DNA from: Marinomonas rhodophyticola
GTDB lineage: Bacteria; Pseudomonadota; Gammaproteobacteria; Pseudomonadales; Marinomonadaceae
Direction: 5' to 3'
Assembly (NCBI RefSeq): GCF_026113935.1
Contig: NZ_JAPEUL010000004.1
Coordinates: 496,001-560,000 of the forward strand
DNA: 64,000 nucleotides
A model generated the notes under the pieces. It ran no database searches. It saw only the letters and a program-made list of their open reading frames with translations, and was not told the DNA's origin. The stretch's first letter is position 1. Each line of letters starts with the position of its first letter. Shown here piece by piece: positions 20,704 through 31,291 of the stretch. Both the position numbers and the translations under genes were made by a program.

Positions 20704-21852
20704 ATGAAAAAACTTCTGGTTACTTTATCCCTTGTGTTTGGCTTTATTAGTGGCTCTGTATTCGCCGCACCTGCGTTGATACCGACGCCTCCCCAGTTAT
20801 CGGCAAGCAGTTATATTTTGATGGATGCCTATACTGGTGATGTGTTGGTGGAACATAACGCTGATGAGGCTTTGCCGCCAGCGAGTCTGACTAAATTGAT
20901 GACGGCCTATATTGTTGAGTATGAACTTGCTCGTGGAAACTTGTCTTTGGAAGATAAAGTTACAGTGAGTGAAAACGCTTGGCGCATGGAAGGGTCACGT
21001 ATGTTTATCCGCGAAGGTACGCAAGTATCTATAGAAGACTTGCTTCGTGGAATTATCATTCAATCAGGTAATGATGCAAGTGTCGCTGCTGCAGAATATA
21101 TTGCCGGAAGTGAGTCGGCTTTTGCTGATTTGATGAATCAACACGCTAAGCTATTGGGCATGACAAATACAAACTTTGTCAATTCGACTGGTTTTCCAGC
21201 AGAAAATCATTACTCAAGTGCCCATGATATCGCCAAAATATCTCGTGCGACCATTGTGCAGTTTCCAGAAAACTACACCATGTATGCGGAAAAAGAGTTT
21301 ACATACAATGATATTCGCCAACCTAATCGTAATCGTTTGTTGTGGCGTGATAAAACTGTTGATGGTTTGAAAACGGGACATACAGAAGCGGCAGGTTACT
21401 GTTTGGCTGCTTCTGCAGTGCGTAATGGGACACGATTGATTACAGTTGTAATGGGAACTAAATCCGATGAAGCACGAGCGGCTGAAGCGCAAAAGCTATT
21501 AGATTTTGGTTTTAGATACTATGAAACACGTAAGCTGTATAGCCGTGGTCAAGTGGTTAACAATGCCCGTGTTTGGGGAGGCAGCCAATCTAGTGTGAAA
21601 GTCGGTTTTGCAGAAGATGTGCTGGTTACTATGCCTCGTCAGCAAGGTGATGCTATGTCAGCAACGTTAGACATGCAGCCTGAAATCGTTGCACCTATCG
21701 CGATCGGTGATGTGCTTGGTAAGATTGTAGTAGGCTCCGAGGCTGGTGTACTACTAGAACGCCCAGTGGTTGCATTAGAAGCAGTAGAAGAAGGTGGTTT
21801 CTTTAAACGAATGTTTGATAAAATTAAACTATTCTTTATGAACTTGTTTTAA
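20704..21852 (+). CDS. dacA: D-alanyl-D-alanine carboxypeptidase (PBP5/6 family)
   Basis: Removes the terminal D-Ala from peptidoglycan pentapeptides. A cleavable signal peptide (MKKLLVTLSLVFGFISGSVFA) leads to the three penicillin-binding motifs: PASLTKLM, SGN in QSGNDAS, and KTG in GLKTGHTEAAGY. The C-terminal domain ends in an amphipathic anchor (FFKRMFDKIKLFFMNLF) typical of PBP5. I prefer the ATG at 20704; a TTG six bases earlier is also in frame. It ends the cell-wall block and precedes the lipoate genes. Confidence 0.96.
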   Translation: MKKLLVTLSLVFGFISGSVFAAPALIPTPPQLSASSYILMDAYTGDVLVEHNADEALPPASLTKLMTAYIVEYELARGNLSLEDKVTVSENAWRMEGSRMFIREGTQVSIEDLLRGIIIQSGNDASVAAAEYIAGSESAFADLMNQHAKLLGMTNTNFVNSTGFPAENHYSSAHDIAKISRATIVQFPENYTMYAEKEFTYNDIRQPNRNRLLWRDKTVDGLKTGHTEAAGYCLAASAVRNGTRLITVVMGTKSDEARAAEAQKLLDFGFRYYETRKLYSRGQVVNNARVWGGSQSSVKVGFAEDVLVTMPRQQGDAMSATLDMQPEIVAPIAIGDVLGKIVVGSEAGVLLERPVVALEAVEEGGFFKRMFDKIKLFFMNLF

Positions 21853-21882
21853 GCCCCAATAGGCTGATGGTAGATTAAATTA

Positions 21883-22188
21883 ATGGCGTTAATTACAAAA
21901 AATGGTGATCAAGCTGAAAAAGCAGTTGATGCACCTAAAATTGAGTTTCCTTGCGAAAATTACGTTATCAAGGTGGTATCTCTTGATGTTGATGGTATTC
22001 ATACCGAGATAACAGAACGTTTGCTTATACATGCACCCGAAATGGATACAAAAGCTGAAAACACTAATCGCTCTAGCAAAGGCCGGTTTGTCAGTTTTAG
22101 TTTTCGTATTGTGGCTCAAAGTGAGGATCAATTATCGGCATTGCATCATGACTTAATGTCAATTGAAGCCGTTAAGATGGTCATGTAA
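21883..22188 (+). CDS. ybeD: YbeD/DUF493 family protein
   Basis: Small conserved protein of unknown function with an ACT-like fold in the E. coli homologue. It lies in the conserved dacA-ybeD-lipB-lipA order. The 101-residue reading shows the family pattern FPCENYVIKVV and a C-terminal HDLMSIEAVKMVM. The reported N-terminus is slightly longer than usual. lipB begins directly after its stop, so the two are probably translationally coupled. Confidence 0.9.
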   Translation: MALITKNGDQAEKAVDAPKIEFPCENYVIKVVSLDVDGIHTEITERLLIHAPEMDTKAENTNRSSKGRFVSFSFRIVAQSEDQLSALHHDLMSIEAVKMVM

Positions 22189-22833
22189 ATGGAACGTGAT
22201 TTAATTTGCCGTGATTTAGGGATTATTGACTATACGGAAACATGGGAGCGGATGAAACAGTTTACTCAGACTCGTACTAAAGACGATGCTGATGAAATTT
22301 GGCTGTTAGAACATCCCTCCTTGTTTACGCAAGGTCAAGCGGGAAAAGAAGAGCACCTTTTGGCTCCAGGTGATATTCCTGTCATTCAGGTTGATCGTGG
22401 TGGCCAAGTTACCTACCATGGGCCAGGGCAACTAGTGGCTTATGTTATGGTAGACTTAAAACGCTTGGGAATAGGGGTACGTGATCTAGTTAGCGTATTG
22501 GAAAATGCTGTGGTTGGTACTTTAGTACAGAACTCAATAAAAGCGTATCCAAAGCCTGATGCTCCAGGTGTGTATGTCGATGAACGGAAAATTGCGTCGT
22601 TGGGTTTACGTGTACGCAGAGGTTGCTCCTTTCATGGGCTAGCCTTAAATGTTGATATGGATCTCACCCCATTTAATCGTATCAACCCGTGTGGCTATCA
22701 AGGCTTGCAGATGGTGGATATGAAGCGACTTAACAAAGACGCTATTTTATCAAATGTAAAGGTTCAGTTGGCGAATCAGTTAGCTGAGCAACTCGGATAC
22801 AGTTATCCGGCTATCCAACAAGGGTGGAAATAG
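22189..22833 (+). CDS. lipB: Octanoyltransferase LipB
   Basis: Transfers octanoate from acyl carrier protein to lipoyl domains, the first step of lipoate assembly. The signature [19 protein letters not shown] is present. The catalytic Cys/Lys pair is seen as [10 protein letters not shown] and the preceding [14 protein letters not shown] with SFHGLALN. The 214 residues match the family. The ATG abuts the ybeD stop codon. lipA follows after one base. Confidence 0.97.
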   Translation: MERDLICRDLGIIDYTETWERMKQFTQTRTKDDADEIWLLEHPSLFTQGQAGKEEHLLAPGDIPVIQVDRGGQVTYHGPGQLVAYVMVDLKRLGIGVRDLVSVLENAVVGTLVQNSIKAYPKPDAPGVYVDERKIASLGLRVRRGCSFHGLALNVDMDLTPFNRINPCGYQGLQMVDMKRLNKDAILSNVKVQLANQLAEQLGYSYPAIQQGWK

Positions 22834-22834
22834 A

Positions 22835-23794
22835 ATGACAGCAGAACGCAAGCGCGTTGTCCAAGGGGAAAAATTACGCGGTGCCGATAAAATGGCGCGT
22901 ATCCCTATTAAAATTGTTCCTACTGAAGAAATTCCACGCAAGCCAGATTGGCTTCGTGTTCGTATGCCAGCGTCGCCAGAAATTGCTCGTATTAAAGCGA
23001 CTTTGCGTGAGCATAAACTTGCCTCTGTATGTGAAGAAGCTAACTGCCCAAACTTGGGAGAGTGCTTTAGTAACGGTACAGCGACGTTTATGATTATGGG
23101 TGAAATTTGTACTCGTCGTTGCCCTTTTTGTGATGTGGCGCATGGTCGCCCTAATCCGCTTAGTGCTGATGAACCAAAAGAATTGGCGGCAGCAATTCGT
23201 GATATGAAGCTGAAATATGTGGTTATTACCTCAGTAGATCGTGATGATCTTCGTGATGGTGGTGCCCAGCATTTTGTTGATTGCATTACTGAAACACGTG
23301 CTGCAAGTCCGCATATTGAAATCGAAACATTGGTTCCAGACTTCCGTGGTCGTATGGAGGTCGCAATTGATACACTGTCAATTGCACCGCCAGATGTGTT
23401 TAACCACAACTTGGAATCTATTCCACGCTTGTATCGTCAAGTGAGACCTGGATCTGATTATCAGTGGTCCTTAGATCTTTTGAAAAATTTTAAAGATCGT
23501 TGCCCAAATGTACCCACCAAGTCCGGTTTAATGGTTGGAATGGGAGAAACATTTGAAGAAATTGTTGAAGTGTTAAAAGATTTACGTGCTCATAATGTTG
23601 ATATGCTAACCATTGGGCAGTACCTACAACCATCAAAGCATCATTTTCCTATGGCGCGCTTTGTACCGCCCGAAGAATTTGAGCGTTATGAGCAAGTCGC
23701 AAAAGAGTTAGGCTTTAAGCATGCAGCGTGTGGACCATTAGTTCGCTCTTCTTACCATGCAGATAAGCAAGCACATGGCGAACACGTTTCTTAA
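22835..23794 (+). CDS. lipA: Lipoyl synthase LipA
   Basis: Radical-SAM enzyme that inserts two sulfurs into the octanoyl chain. The auxiliary cluster motif [12 protein letters not shown] and the radical-SAM motif CTRRCPFCD are both intact, as is the C-terminal RSSYHAD motif with the serine that ligates the auxiliary cluster. Length 319 residues. It ends with a clear terminator downstream. No anomalies are seen. Confidence 0.98.
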   Translation: MTAERKRVVQGEKLRGADKMARIPIKIVPTEEIPRKPDWLRVRMPASPEIARIKATLREHKLASVCEEANCPNLGECFSNGTATFMIMGEICTRRCPFCDVAHGRPNPLSADEPKELAAAIRDMKLKYVVITSVDRDDLRDGGAQHFVDCITETRAASPHIEIETLVPDFRGRMEVAIDTLSIAPPDVFNHNLESIPRLYRQVRPGSDYQWSLDLLKNFKDRCPNVPTKSGLMVGMGETFEEIVEVLKDLRAHNVDMLTIGQYLQPSKHHFPMARFVPPEEFERYEQVAKELGFKHAACGPLVRSSYHADKQAHGEHVS

Positions 23795-23813
23795 TTTGTT
23801 CGTTCGTTATAAT

Positions 23814-23853
23814 AAAGCGGAGTTAAGAGATTTCTTAGCACCGCTTTTTTTAT
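23814..23853 (+). terminator. Intrinsic terminator after lipA
   Basis: AAAGCGG (23814-23820) pairs with CCGCTTT (23841-23847), with an inner TAAGA/TCTTA stem, followed by a run of T. Confidence 0.8.
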
Positions 23854-23944
23854 TTGAACTAAACCTAAAAAATGTCTGTGTTTCATTATGTTGTGCCTTT
23901 TATAAACGGCGCTAATTGCAGCTATTTAGACTTTTGGAGATGAT

Positions 23945-25850
23945 ATGAAGCCTTGGTCAATCAAAGACTCAATGGAACTTTACAACGTAGGTCACTGGAG
24001 TAGTGGTTTTTTTTCAATTAACGATAAAGGGCGTGTTATTGCATTACCTGATAGGGAAAATAGCATTGATTTAACAGAGCTGTCTGTCGCGCTAAAACAG
24101 CAAGGTATCCCTTACCCTTGTTTGGTTAGATTCCCGAATATCCTTCACTCACGTATAGAAAAAATTACCAATTCATTTCAGCAGGCCATAGATCATTACG
24201 ACTATCAGGCAAAATATGCCATTGTGTATCCAATAAAAGTAAATCAGCAGCGTCGTGTTGTGGAAGAAATTGCTGCATGCCAACCTGATAATGCGTCTAC
24301 TGTTGGCTTGGAAGCAGGTAGTAAGCCAGAACTGATGGCTGTGTTGGCTATGCATAAAAATGCTGATGGCATTATTGTGTGTAACGGCTATAAAGATCGT
24401 GAATTTATTCATCTTGCCTTGATGGCCGAAAAAATGGGTCATCAAGTGTTTATTGTCGTTGAAAAAATGCATGAGCTTGATTGGATTTTAGAAGAGGCAG
24501 ATAAAATTGGGGTTCAGCCTCGTATTGGTATCCGGATTCGCTTGGCGTCTACTTGCACGACTCACTGGGGTAACAGCGGTGGTGAAAAATCGAAATTTGG
24601 ATTGACGACTTCACAATTGCTGCGTGCTATTGAGCGCCTGCGTGAGTTGAATTTACTACACTGCCTTGAGTTAATTCACTTCCATTTAGGATCACAAATC
24701 ACTCGAATTCGAGATATCCAAAACAGCTTAAAAGAATGCGCTCGTTATTACGCTGAACTTCATCAAATGGATGTAAAAGTAAAATGGGTGGATGTAGGGG
24801 GCGGTCTAGGTGTCGACTATGAAGGAACGCGCTGTCAAAACGATTTTTCGGCAAACTACAGTATTGGTGAATATGCCAATAATGTGGTGTTCGCTTTCCA
24901 TAATGTCTGCGAACAGTATGAACTTCCTCATCCCCATTTGATTTCTGAATCGGGTCGTGCCGTTACTGCCCATCATGCCATGATGATCGCGGATGTTTTC
25001 TCTCACGGCGCTGAGCTATTACCCATTGAAGAGCCCCGCAGAAGACAGTGAGCTTGAGTTGCAACGTCTTTGGGCGTGTTATCAAAGCTTGAAAGGGCAG
25101 AATGAAGAAGAAAGTCGTTCACTTGTAGAGATTTATCATGATTTGCTAGATGACTTTAATGATAGCCTAACACTCTACAATCATGGGCAGCTTAATCTGT
25201 CGCAAAGAGCGCAAGCGGAGAACCTATTTTTGTCCGCATGCCGTAATTTATTGCCGCGTTTAGACAATCGTAATCGAGGTCATCGTGCGGTGATTGATGA
25301 GTTGAATGAGCGATTGGCTGAGAAATTATTTGTCAATTTGTCGGTGTTTCAATCTATGCCAGATGCTTGGGGTATCGATCAATTGTTCCCTGTATTGCCA
25401 CTGCAAGGATTAGATCAAGCGCCTTCCTTTAGAGGAAAGATACAAGACGTTACTTGTGACTCTGATGGTTGTTTGTACAGCTATGTGGATGGTCAAGGGA
25501 TAGAATCGTCTCTGCCGTTACCTCCACCACCTCCTAAAGGGGAAGATTATTTGATGGGCTTCTTTTTAGTTGGAGCTTATCAGGAAACATTGGGGGATTT
25601 ACATAACTTATTTGGTGATACTTGTTCGGTAGATGTTTACTTAACGGATGATGGTTTCAGAATCGACCATGTATTAAAAGGCGATAGTGTGCAGGATGTA
25701 CTTAAATCCGTTAGCTATAATGAGCAAGAATTATTAAACAGCTATCAAGATAAGATCGCTGCAAGTCCGCTTAGCCAAGAAGAGCAAGCCACTTTGCTAG
25801 CAACCTATAAAAAAGTGCTAGCAGGTAGTACTTATTTGACTCAAGTATAA
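23945..25850 (+). CDS. speA: Biosynthetic arginine decarboxylase (frameshifted in this sequence)
   Basis: PLP enzyme that decarboxylates arginine to agmatine for putrescine synthesis. The PLP lysine lies in YAIVYPIKVNQQ near residue 98, followed by GLEAGSKPEL and the glycine-rich WVDVGGGLGVDYEG. The frame breaks at 25034-25037: CCCC stands where CCC is expected. Deleting one C restores PIEEPAEDSELE and a protein of about 634 residues, the family length. It is directly followed by aguB, so the pair suggests the agmatine/N-carbamoylputrescine route. Confidence 0.95.
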
Positions 25851-25898
25851 AGTTAGTATTTTGCTTTGTTTGGCGAGATTTTTTGGAGGTAGTAAAGT

Positions 25899-26779
25899 AT
25901 GAGTAATGTAAAAGTGGCCTGCGTTCAAATGGCGGTTGGTACCGATTTTCAAGCAAATTTAGACAATGCGGTGGCACAAGTAAGAGAAGCGGCCGCTAAT
26001 AATGCCAATATTATTTTGTTACAAGAATTGTTTATGGGGCCGTATTTTTGTATTGATCAAAAGCCTGCATATTTTGATTGGGACTTCAGCCGGTTAATGA
26101 TTGCTTGGCAATTCAAACTATGAGCAAGCTTGCCGAAGAATTGGGTGTTGTGTTGCCAATCAGCTTTTTCGAGCGCGATGGTAATGTTTTTTATAATTCT
26201 TTAGTGATGATTGATGCCAATGGTGATGTCATGGATTTGTATCGTAAGACACACATTCCTGATGGCCCAGGTTATCAGGAAAAATATTATTTCACACCGG
26301 TAATACTTGCGGTGAAAGTGTGGGACACTCAGTTTGGTCGTATCGGCTGTGGTATTTGTTGGGATCAGTGGTTCCCTGAGCTGGCTCGAGAGTTAGCGTT
26401 AAAAGGCGCAGAGCTGATTTTTTATCCTACCGCAATTGGTTCTGAGCCACCTTATCCAGAGTGGGATTCTAAGGATCATTGGCAAAGAACCATGCAAGGT
26501 CACTCTGCTGCTAACATGGTGCCTGTTATTGCGGCAAATCGCGTAGGTAGAGAAGAAGGCGAGAATAGCTTTATTCAGTTCTATGGTTCTTCTTTTATGA
26601 CCGATGAAATGGGAGCAATGAAATGTGTTGCAGGTCGTGATGAGAGTACAATCCTGTACTCAGAATACGATTTAGATGCGATTCGTAAAGCTCGCCGTTC
26701 CTTTGGTTTGTTCCGTGATCGTCGCCCAGATCAGTACCAAGCGATTACCGCAGGTGCAGGGAGTTCTTGGGAGAAATAG
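25899..26779 (+). CDS. aguB: N-carbamoylputrescine amidase (frameshifted in this sequence)
   Basis: Nitrilase-superfamily enzyme that hydrolyses N-carbamoylputrescine to putrescine. The Glu-Lys-Cys triad is visible in LLQELFMGPYF, LYRKTHIPDGPGYQEKYYF and IGCGICWDQWFPE. Near 26078-26080 one base is missing: GATTGGGACTT should read GATTTGGGACTT, giving a reconstructed length of about 293 residues. A TGGAGGT ribosome site precedes the ATG. Agmatine deiminase (aguA), which would link speA to aguB, is not in this window. Confidence 0.93.
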
Positions 26780-27086
26780 CGGTGATAGCATAAAAAAGTG
26801 CCCGCATAATGCGGGCACAAGCTATCCTTATCCTTATTGACTGAAGGGGAACATCAATAAGGAGATCTATTTGCACTTGGCTTTTAACAAGCCAAAAAAA
26901 TAATAGGTAATATAGTGCAATCCTAAATGTCACTGATGACAAGTTATACGTCTTCTTGTACTGATACAGCATTACAATGAGACTCGAGCACTTGCCTGCC
27001 AGTGTAGATCTGTCCTAACTATAGTCCGATATTTCTAAAAATGCGGATATAATCTTAAAAATTGTATAATTATCAAACAATTTAGT
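26780..27086. other. Intergenic region with three consecutive perfect inverted repeats
   Basis: No gene is seen. Three hairpins lie in a row. GTGCCCGCAT/ATGCGGGCAC (26798-26818) could terminate aguB transcription, although no T-run follows. CCTTATTGA/TCAATAAGG spans 26832-26862. TTGGCTT/AAGCCAA spans 26877-26895 and is followed by seven A. The remainder to the next gene shows nothing notable. Confidence 0.6.
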
Positions 27087-27104
27087 ATGTGTCTTAGAGA
27101 GTCG

Positions 27105-27992
27105 ATGAAGGTATTTAGTTCCTCCAGTGCGCTGCCTTATTTTGCTGTTTTTTTATCCAGCAAACTGTTATCGAACGATGTGTCTTATCGCATTATGGTT
27201 GAAAAAGTGCTTGAGCTAGCGCAAGCTCAGCCAGGTTTTCTTGGCACTGAATACGGTGCAGGAGAAATGGATTTGCTGGTCACCTACTGGCAAACTAAAG
27301 AGGCAGCAGAGGCTTGGTTGAATCATGATATGCAGCGCAGAATTCTATCTATAGGTGAAAATATTTGGTATGAAGAATATTCGTTGAAATTGTCTGAAGT
27401 GATGAGCGATATGTCATTTAAGTACTCTAATTCCTCTTTGCGTGCGTCTCGTTTCCCTAAAATTATCACCAAAAGGGGGGTGTTGACGATATTAGACGAA
27501 TCTCAAGCGTCGCTTTTGCACGATTATGTTAATCAAGAAAAGGCCTTTCTTTCCCCATGGGAGCCGCAACGTAGTGACGCTTATTATTCTCTTGAGACGT
27601 GTCAGTTACGAATTCGAGAAATGCGTCGAGACTTCTTGGAGGATAAAGGGGTCGTGTTTTGTTTTTTGTCGCCCAATGAAGACAGAATGCTAGCTTATAG
27701 CAATTACTCGAACATAATCCGTGGCGTTTTTCAGGCTTGTAATCTCGGTTACAGCCTTCGGGAAAGCGAACAAGGGAAGGGGATTATGCATGAGGTTCTT
27801 AGTGCGGGTTTGGAGTATATCCATAAAGAATTACACATTGATCGAATTCAGGCTAGCTATATGCCAAGAAATGCTAAGAGCGCGGCGGTGCTCAAAAAAC
27901 TCGGTTTTGATAAAGAAGGGGTTGCGAGAGATTATCTTAAGATCAACGGTCGTTGGGAGGATCATATTTTAACCGCTTTGGTGTTGCGCTAA
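27105..27992 (+). CDS. ABM-domain / RimJ-type GNAT acetyltransferase fusion
   Basis: One open frame joins two domains. The first 100 or so residues resemble antibiotic-biosynthesis-monooxygenase (YqjZ-like) proteins: PYFAVFLSS, QPGFLGTEYGAG, LLVTYWQTKEAAEAWLNH and WYEEYSLKLSEV. After a short linker, residues about 125-300 form a RimJ-like N-acetyltransferase with the acetyl-CoA loop as RESEQGKGIMHEVL and the ribosomal-protein-acetylase motifs RIQASYMPRNAKSA and DYLKINGRWEDHI. The RimJ half is the more confident call. The ATG at 27105 fits the ABM start; an ATG at 27087 is also possible. Because this sequence has many indels, a lost stop between two genes cannot be excluded, but both domains are complete and in frame. 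Confidence 0.75.
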   Translation: MKVFSSSSALPYFAVFLSSKLLSNDVSYRIMVEKVLELAQAQPGFLGTEYGAGEMDLLVTYWQTKEAAEAWLNHDMQRRILSIGENIWYEEYSLKLSEVMSDMSFKYSNSSLRASRFPKIITKRGVLTILDESQASLLHDYVNQEKAFLSPWEPQRSDAYYSLETCQLRIREMRRDFLEDKGVVFCFLSPNEDRMLAYSNYSNIIRGVFQACNLGYSLRESEQGKGIMHEVLSAGLEYIHKELHIDRIQASYMPRNAKSAAVLKKLGFDKEGVARDYLKINGRWEDHILTALVLR

Positions 27993-28005
27993 CGAAATTT
28001 AGTAT

Positions 28006-28734
28006 TCAATTCGGCTTTGTTAGCACCAATATTCGTCCTTTGCTTTGTTGCGCTGTCATGACGGACAATAGAGTGATGCTGTCTTTACTTGGGTTCAAAA
28101 CGGCCCGACGCTCTTGTTTGGTAATGACTTTTCCAAGAGTAGGGCAGCTTTCCGGTGCTTTTTTACCGTTCGATATAAAGGCTACACCGTTTAACGGAAG
28201 AAGGTATTGAGTGGCATTTTTTTGGTAGTAGAGTGTTTCTTTAAAGTGCGCAGGGTACAGCTCAAGAGTAATGCTTCCTGAAGCACCTTGCCATAGCGGC
28301 CAAGTTTTTATGTGATTCCTGCCGGGGATGAGCCTCAACTGTGCCAGAAGATATTTTTGAAATACGTCATTTTCCTCGACATGTCTGGTTGAACTCAGGC
28401 GTATCAAACAAAGTTCAACGGCTGGAGTTAGTAAGGTAATGTTATTGATCGTGTGTGCGGCTAGCCAAATTCCTTGGTGTGTTTTTAGTACGGTTTCTTT
28501 TTCTGTAAGATGAGCGTTCTGTTGTGTTGATTGTTGCAGGTAGATGTCACCTTTAATAATAAAAACAAATGTGTCGGCTTGGTGGTGATAGAAGCGTGTG
28601 GGAGTGGTATTTTGAAAAAGGGATTCTTGGGCAATAAACAGATCATTCTGTTGGCAAATGATGACGCGCTTACTCGTCTCTCCGAGACTGTAGGAAATTA
28701 AGCCGAGGGTATTTTGATCTGATACATTCATCAA
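28006..28734 (-). CDS. Hypothetical cupin-like protein
   Basis: The 242-residue protein is not firmly assigned. Residues about 45-70 (TRFYHHQADTFVFIIKGDIYLQQ) look like a cupin motif and the second half repeats a similar beta-rich pattern (YYQKNATQYLLPLNG), suggesting a bicupin. There is no signal peptide. It is convergent with the fusion gene, whose stop is 14 bases away, and divergent from parC. Function is unknown; metal- or sugar-binding regulatory roles are possible but unsupported. Confidence 0.6.
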   Translation of the reverse strand: MMNVSDQNTLGLISYSLGETSKRVIICQQNDLFIAQESLFQNTTPTRFYHHQADTFVFIIKGDIYLQQSTQQNAHLTEKETVLKTHQGIWLAAHTINNITLLTPAVELCLIRLSSTRHVEENDVFQKYLLAQLRLIPGRNHIKTWPLWQGASGSITLELYPAHFKETLYYQKNATQYLLPLNGVAFISNGKKAPESCPTLGKVITKQERRAVLNPSKDSITLLSVMTAQQSKGRILVLTKPN

Positions 28735-28915
28735 CAGATGCCTTATTAATTGTCACGTGTATTGAAACACGAGAATAGTGAGCTTTCCATGATAATCTTA
28801 ACGGTAATGTTGCAGTGAGTTAGGGTGTTTCTTTATAGTTGAATCCCATATTTATTTATGAAAACCGCATGGCTGATAATATGTCCATGCAAACGATAGT
28901 AGAAGGAAAGTTTCC

Positions 28916-31217
28916 TTGAGTGAGTTGTCAAATTTCGAGTCGAATGAAACCCTTTCATTAAAAGACTACACAGAAAAAGCGTACTTGAATTATTCCATGT
29001 ACGTTATTTTAGATCGAGCTTTGCCGCATATTGGTGATGGGTTAAAGCCAGTTCAGCGACGTATTATCTATGCGATGAGTGAATTGGGGCTGAAATCCAG
29101 CGCGAAATACAAAAAATCCGCTCGTACCGTGGGTGACGTACTCGGTAAATTTCACCCTCATGGTGATAGTGCTTGTTACGAAGCTATGGTGTTAATGGCT
29201 CAGCCTTTTTCATACCGTTATCCTTTGGTTGATGGTCAGGGTAACTGGGGTGCACCAGATGATCCAAAATCATTCGCCGCTATGCGTTACACAGAATCTC
29301 GGTTATCAAAGTACGCAGACTTATTATTGAGGGAAGTTAGTCAAGGTACGGTTGATTGGACACTCAACTTCGACGGAACGTTGCAAGAGCCTTCTGTTTT
29401 GCCGTCACGCCTGCCTAACTTATTACTTAATGGTACAACAGGCATTGCAGTAGGGATGGCGACGGATATTCCGCCGCATAACTTACGCGAAATCGGCGGT
29501 GCCTGTATTCATCTGCTGAATAATCCCAACGCAGAATTAGAGGATTTGCTTAACTTTGTACAAGGTCCTGACTTTCCGACAGGCGGCGAAATCATCACGC
29601 CAAGAAGCGATATTGTTAAGTTATACGAAACGGGTAAAGGGCAGATTAAAGCAAGAGCTCCGCTTTACTCTTGAAGAAGGCGAAGTTGTTGTCAATGAGC
29701 TGCCTCATCAAGTGTCAGGTAGTAAAATATTAGAGCAAATTGCCGCGCAGATGCAGGCCAAGAAGCTGCCTATGGTTGTTGATTTACGTGATGAGTCTGA
29801 TCATGAAAATTCGACTCGCTTAGTGATTGTGCCTAAATCAAATCGCGTTGATATTGATGCGTTGATGACGCATCTTTTTGCCACAACGGATTTGGAGAAG
29901 TCCTATCGCGTCAATATGAACGTGATTGGCTTGGATGGCTTACCGCAAGTGAAGCCATTGAAAAACTTTTTATCGGAGTGGTTGCGTTTCCGTATAGATG
30001 TTGTACGCCGTCGTTTGCAATTCCGCCTTGATAAAGTCATGAACCGTCTACACATTCTAGAAGGTTTGCTGATTGCTTATTTAAACATTGATGAAGTCAT
30101 TGACATCATTCGTACTGAAGAAAAGCCTAAAGTGGAGTTGATGGCGCGTTTTGGTTTGAGTGATATGCAAGCGGAATCGATTTTAGAGCTGAAGTTGCGT
30201 CATCTTGCGAAGCTTGAAGAGATGCGCATCAAAGGTGAACAGGACGAGTTGGAAAAAGAGCGTAAGCAGCTAGAAGGGTTGTTGTCTTCTGATCGTAAAT
30301 TAAAAAAATTGATTACTGATGAGATCCAAGAAGCCATTGATGATTTCGGCGATGATCGTCGTACCCCCATTGTTGCTCGTAAAGAAGCTCAGGCGTTCAG
30401 TGAGGAGGATTTATTGTCTAATGATCCGATCACTGTCGTCTTATCCAAGCAGGGCTGGATTCGTGCCGCGAAAGGTCATGATATTGATGTCCATGGTTTG
30501 AGTTATAAATCGGGTGATGAATTTCTTGTTAGTACAAAGGGGCGCTCGAACCAAACCTTGGTTTTACTGGCCTCTAATGGTCGAACGTACTCGATTAAAG
30601 CACATACATTGCCATCGGCTCGTGGTCAGGGTGAGCCTATTACAGGGCGTATCACACTAGAAAAAGACGCCACAATTGTCTCTGCTGTATTGGATAATGA
30701 AGAGGCTTATTACTTAGTGGCCAGTGACGCAGGTTATGGTTTTGTTGCTCAGCTTAAAGAGCTATATGCGAAAAATAAAGCGGGGAAAGCCACCTTATCG
30801 TTACCAAGAGGTGCCCAAGTGATGGCGCCTGTGTTTGTCCAAAATCCGGAGCAAGGTCGTGTGGTAGCGATTTCCAATGAGGGGCGCATGCTGGCCTTTG
30901 ATGTGGCTTCTTTACCCCAAATGGCAAAAGGCAAAGGGAATAAGATGATCAGTATTCCAAGTGCGCGCGCTGCGGACAGAGAGGAATTGGTCGTTGCGTT
31001 GGCTTGTGTACAGCCTGATGATTTGTTACTGGCTCATGCTGGTAAGCGCTTTATTTCTTTTGCAGCCAAAGAGCTTGAAGAATATGTGGGTGAACGTGGA
31101 CGTAGGGGATTAAAGCTGCCACGAGGGTTGCAGCGAATTGACAGCCTTGAAGTTAAGATTGGCGAAGGCAAGTTGGTGAAGGCAGAAGAGCCGACGACTC
31201 CGAGTTTGCTTGAGTGA
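28916..31217 (+). CDS. parC: DNA topoisomerase IV subunit A (frameshifted in this sequence)
   Basis: Breakage-reunion subunit of topoisomerase IV, which decatenates daughter chromosomes. The start is TTG at 28916 with an AGAAGGAAAG ribosome site. The quinolone region [15 protein letters not shown] carries the wild-type Ser and Glu. The catalytic Tyr is in [10 protein letters not shown]. At about 29660 an extra C breaks the frame: AGAGCTCCGC should read AGAGCTCGC, restoring [11 protein letters not shown] and about 766 residues. The later part has [13 protein letters not shown] and the beta-pinwheel region. parE is not adjacent. Confidence 0.95.
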
Positions 31218-31291
31218 TGGATAAATGGGCGTCGAGGTCATAAAATTATAACCTTGTGATGCAAAGATGAATTGACTCTCAATAAGAGGAA

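Noticed and set aside
22780-23409. Long antisense frame (209 codons) over lipB and lipA
   Set aside because: Low-complexity Ser/Arg-rich translation typical of the reverse of a conserved gene.
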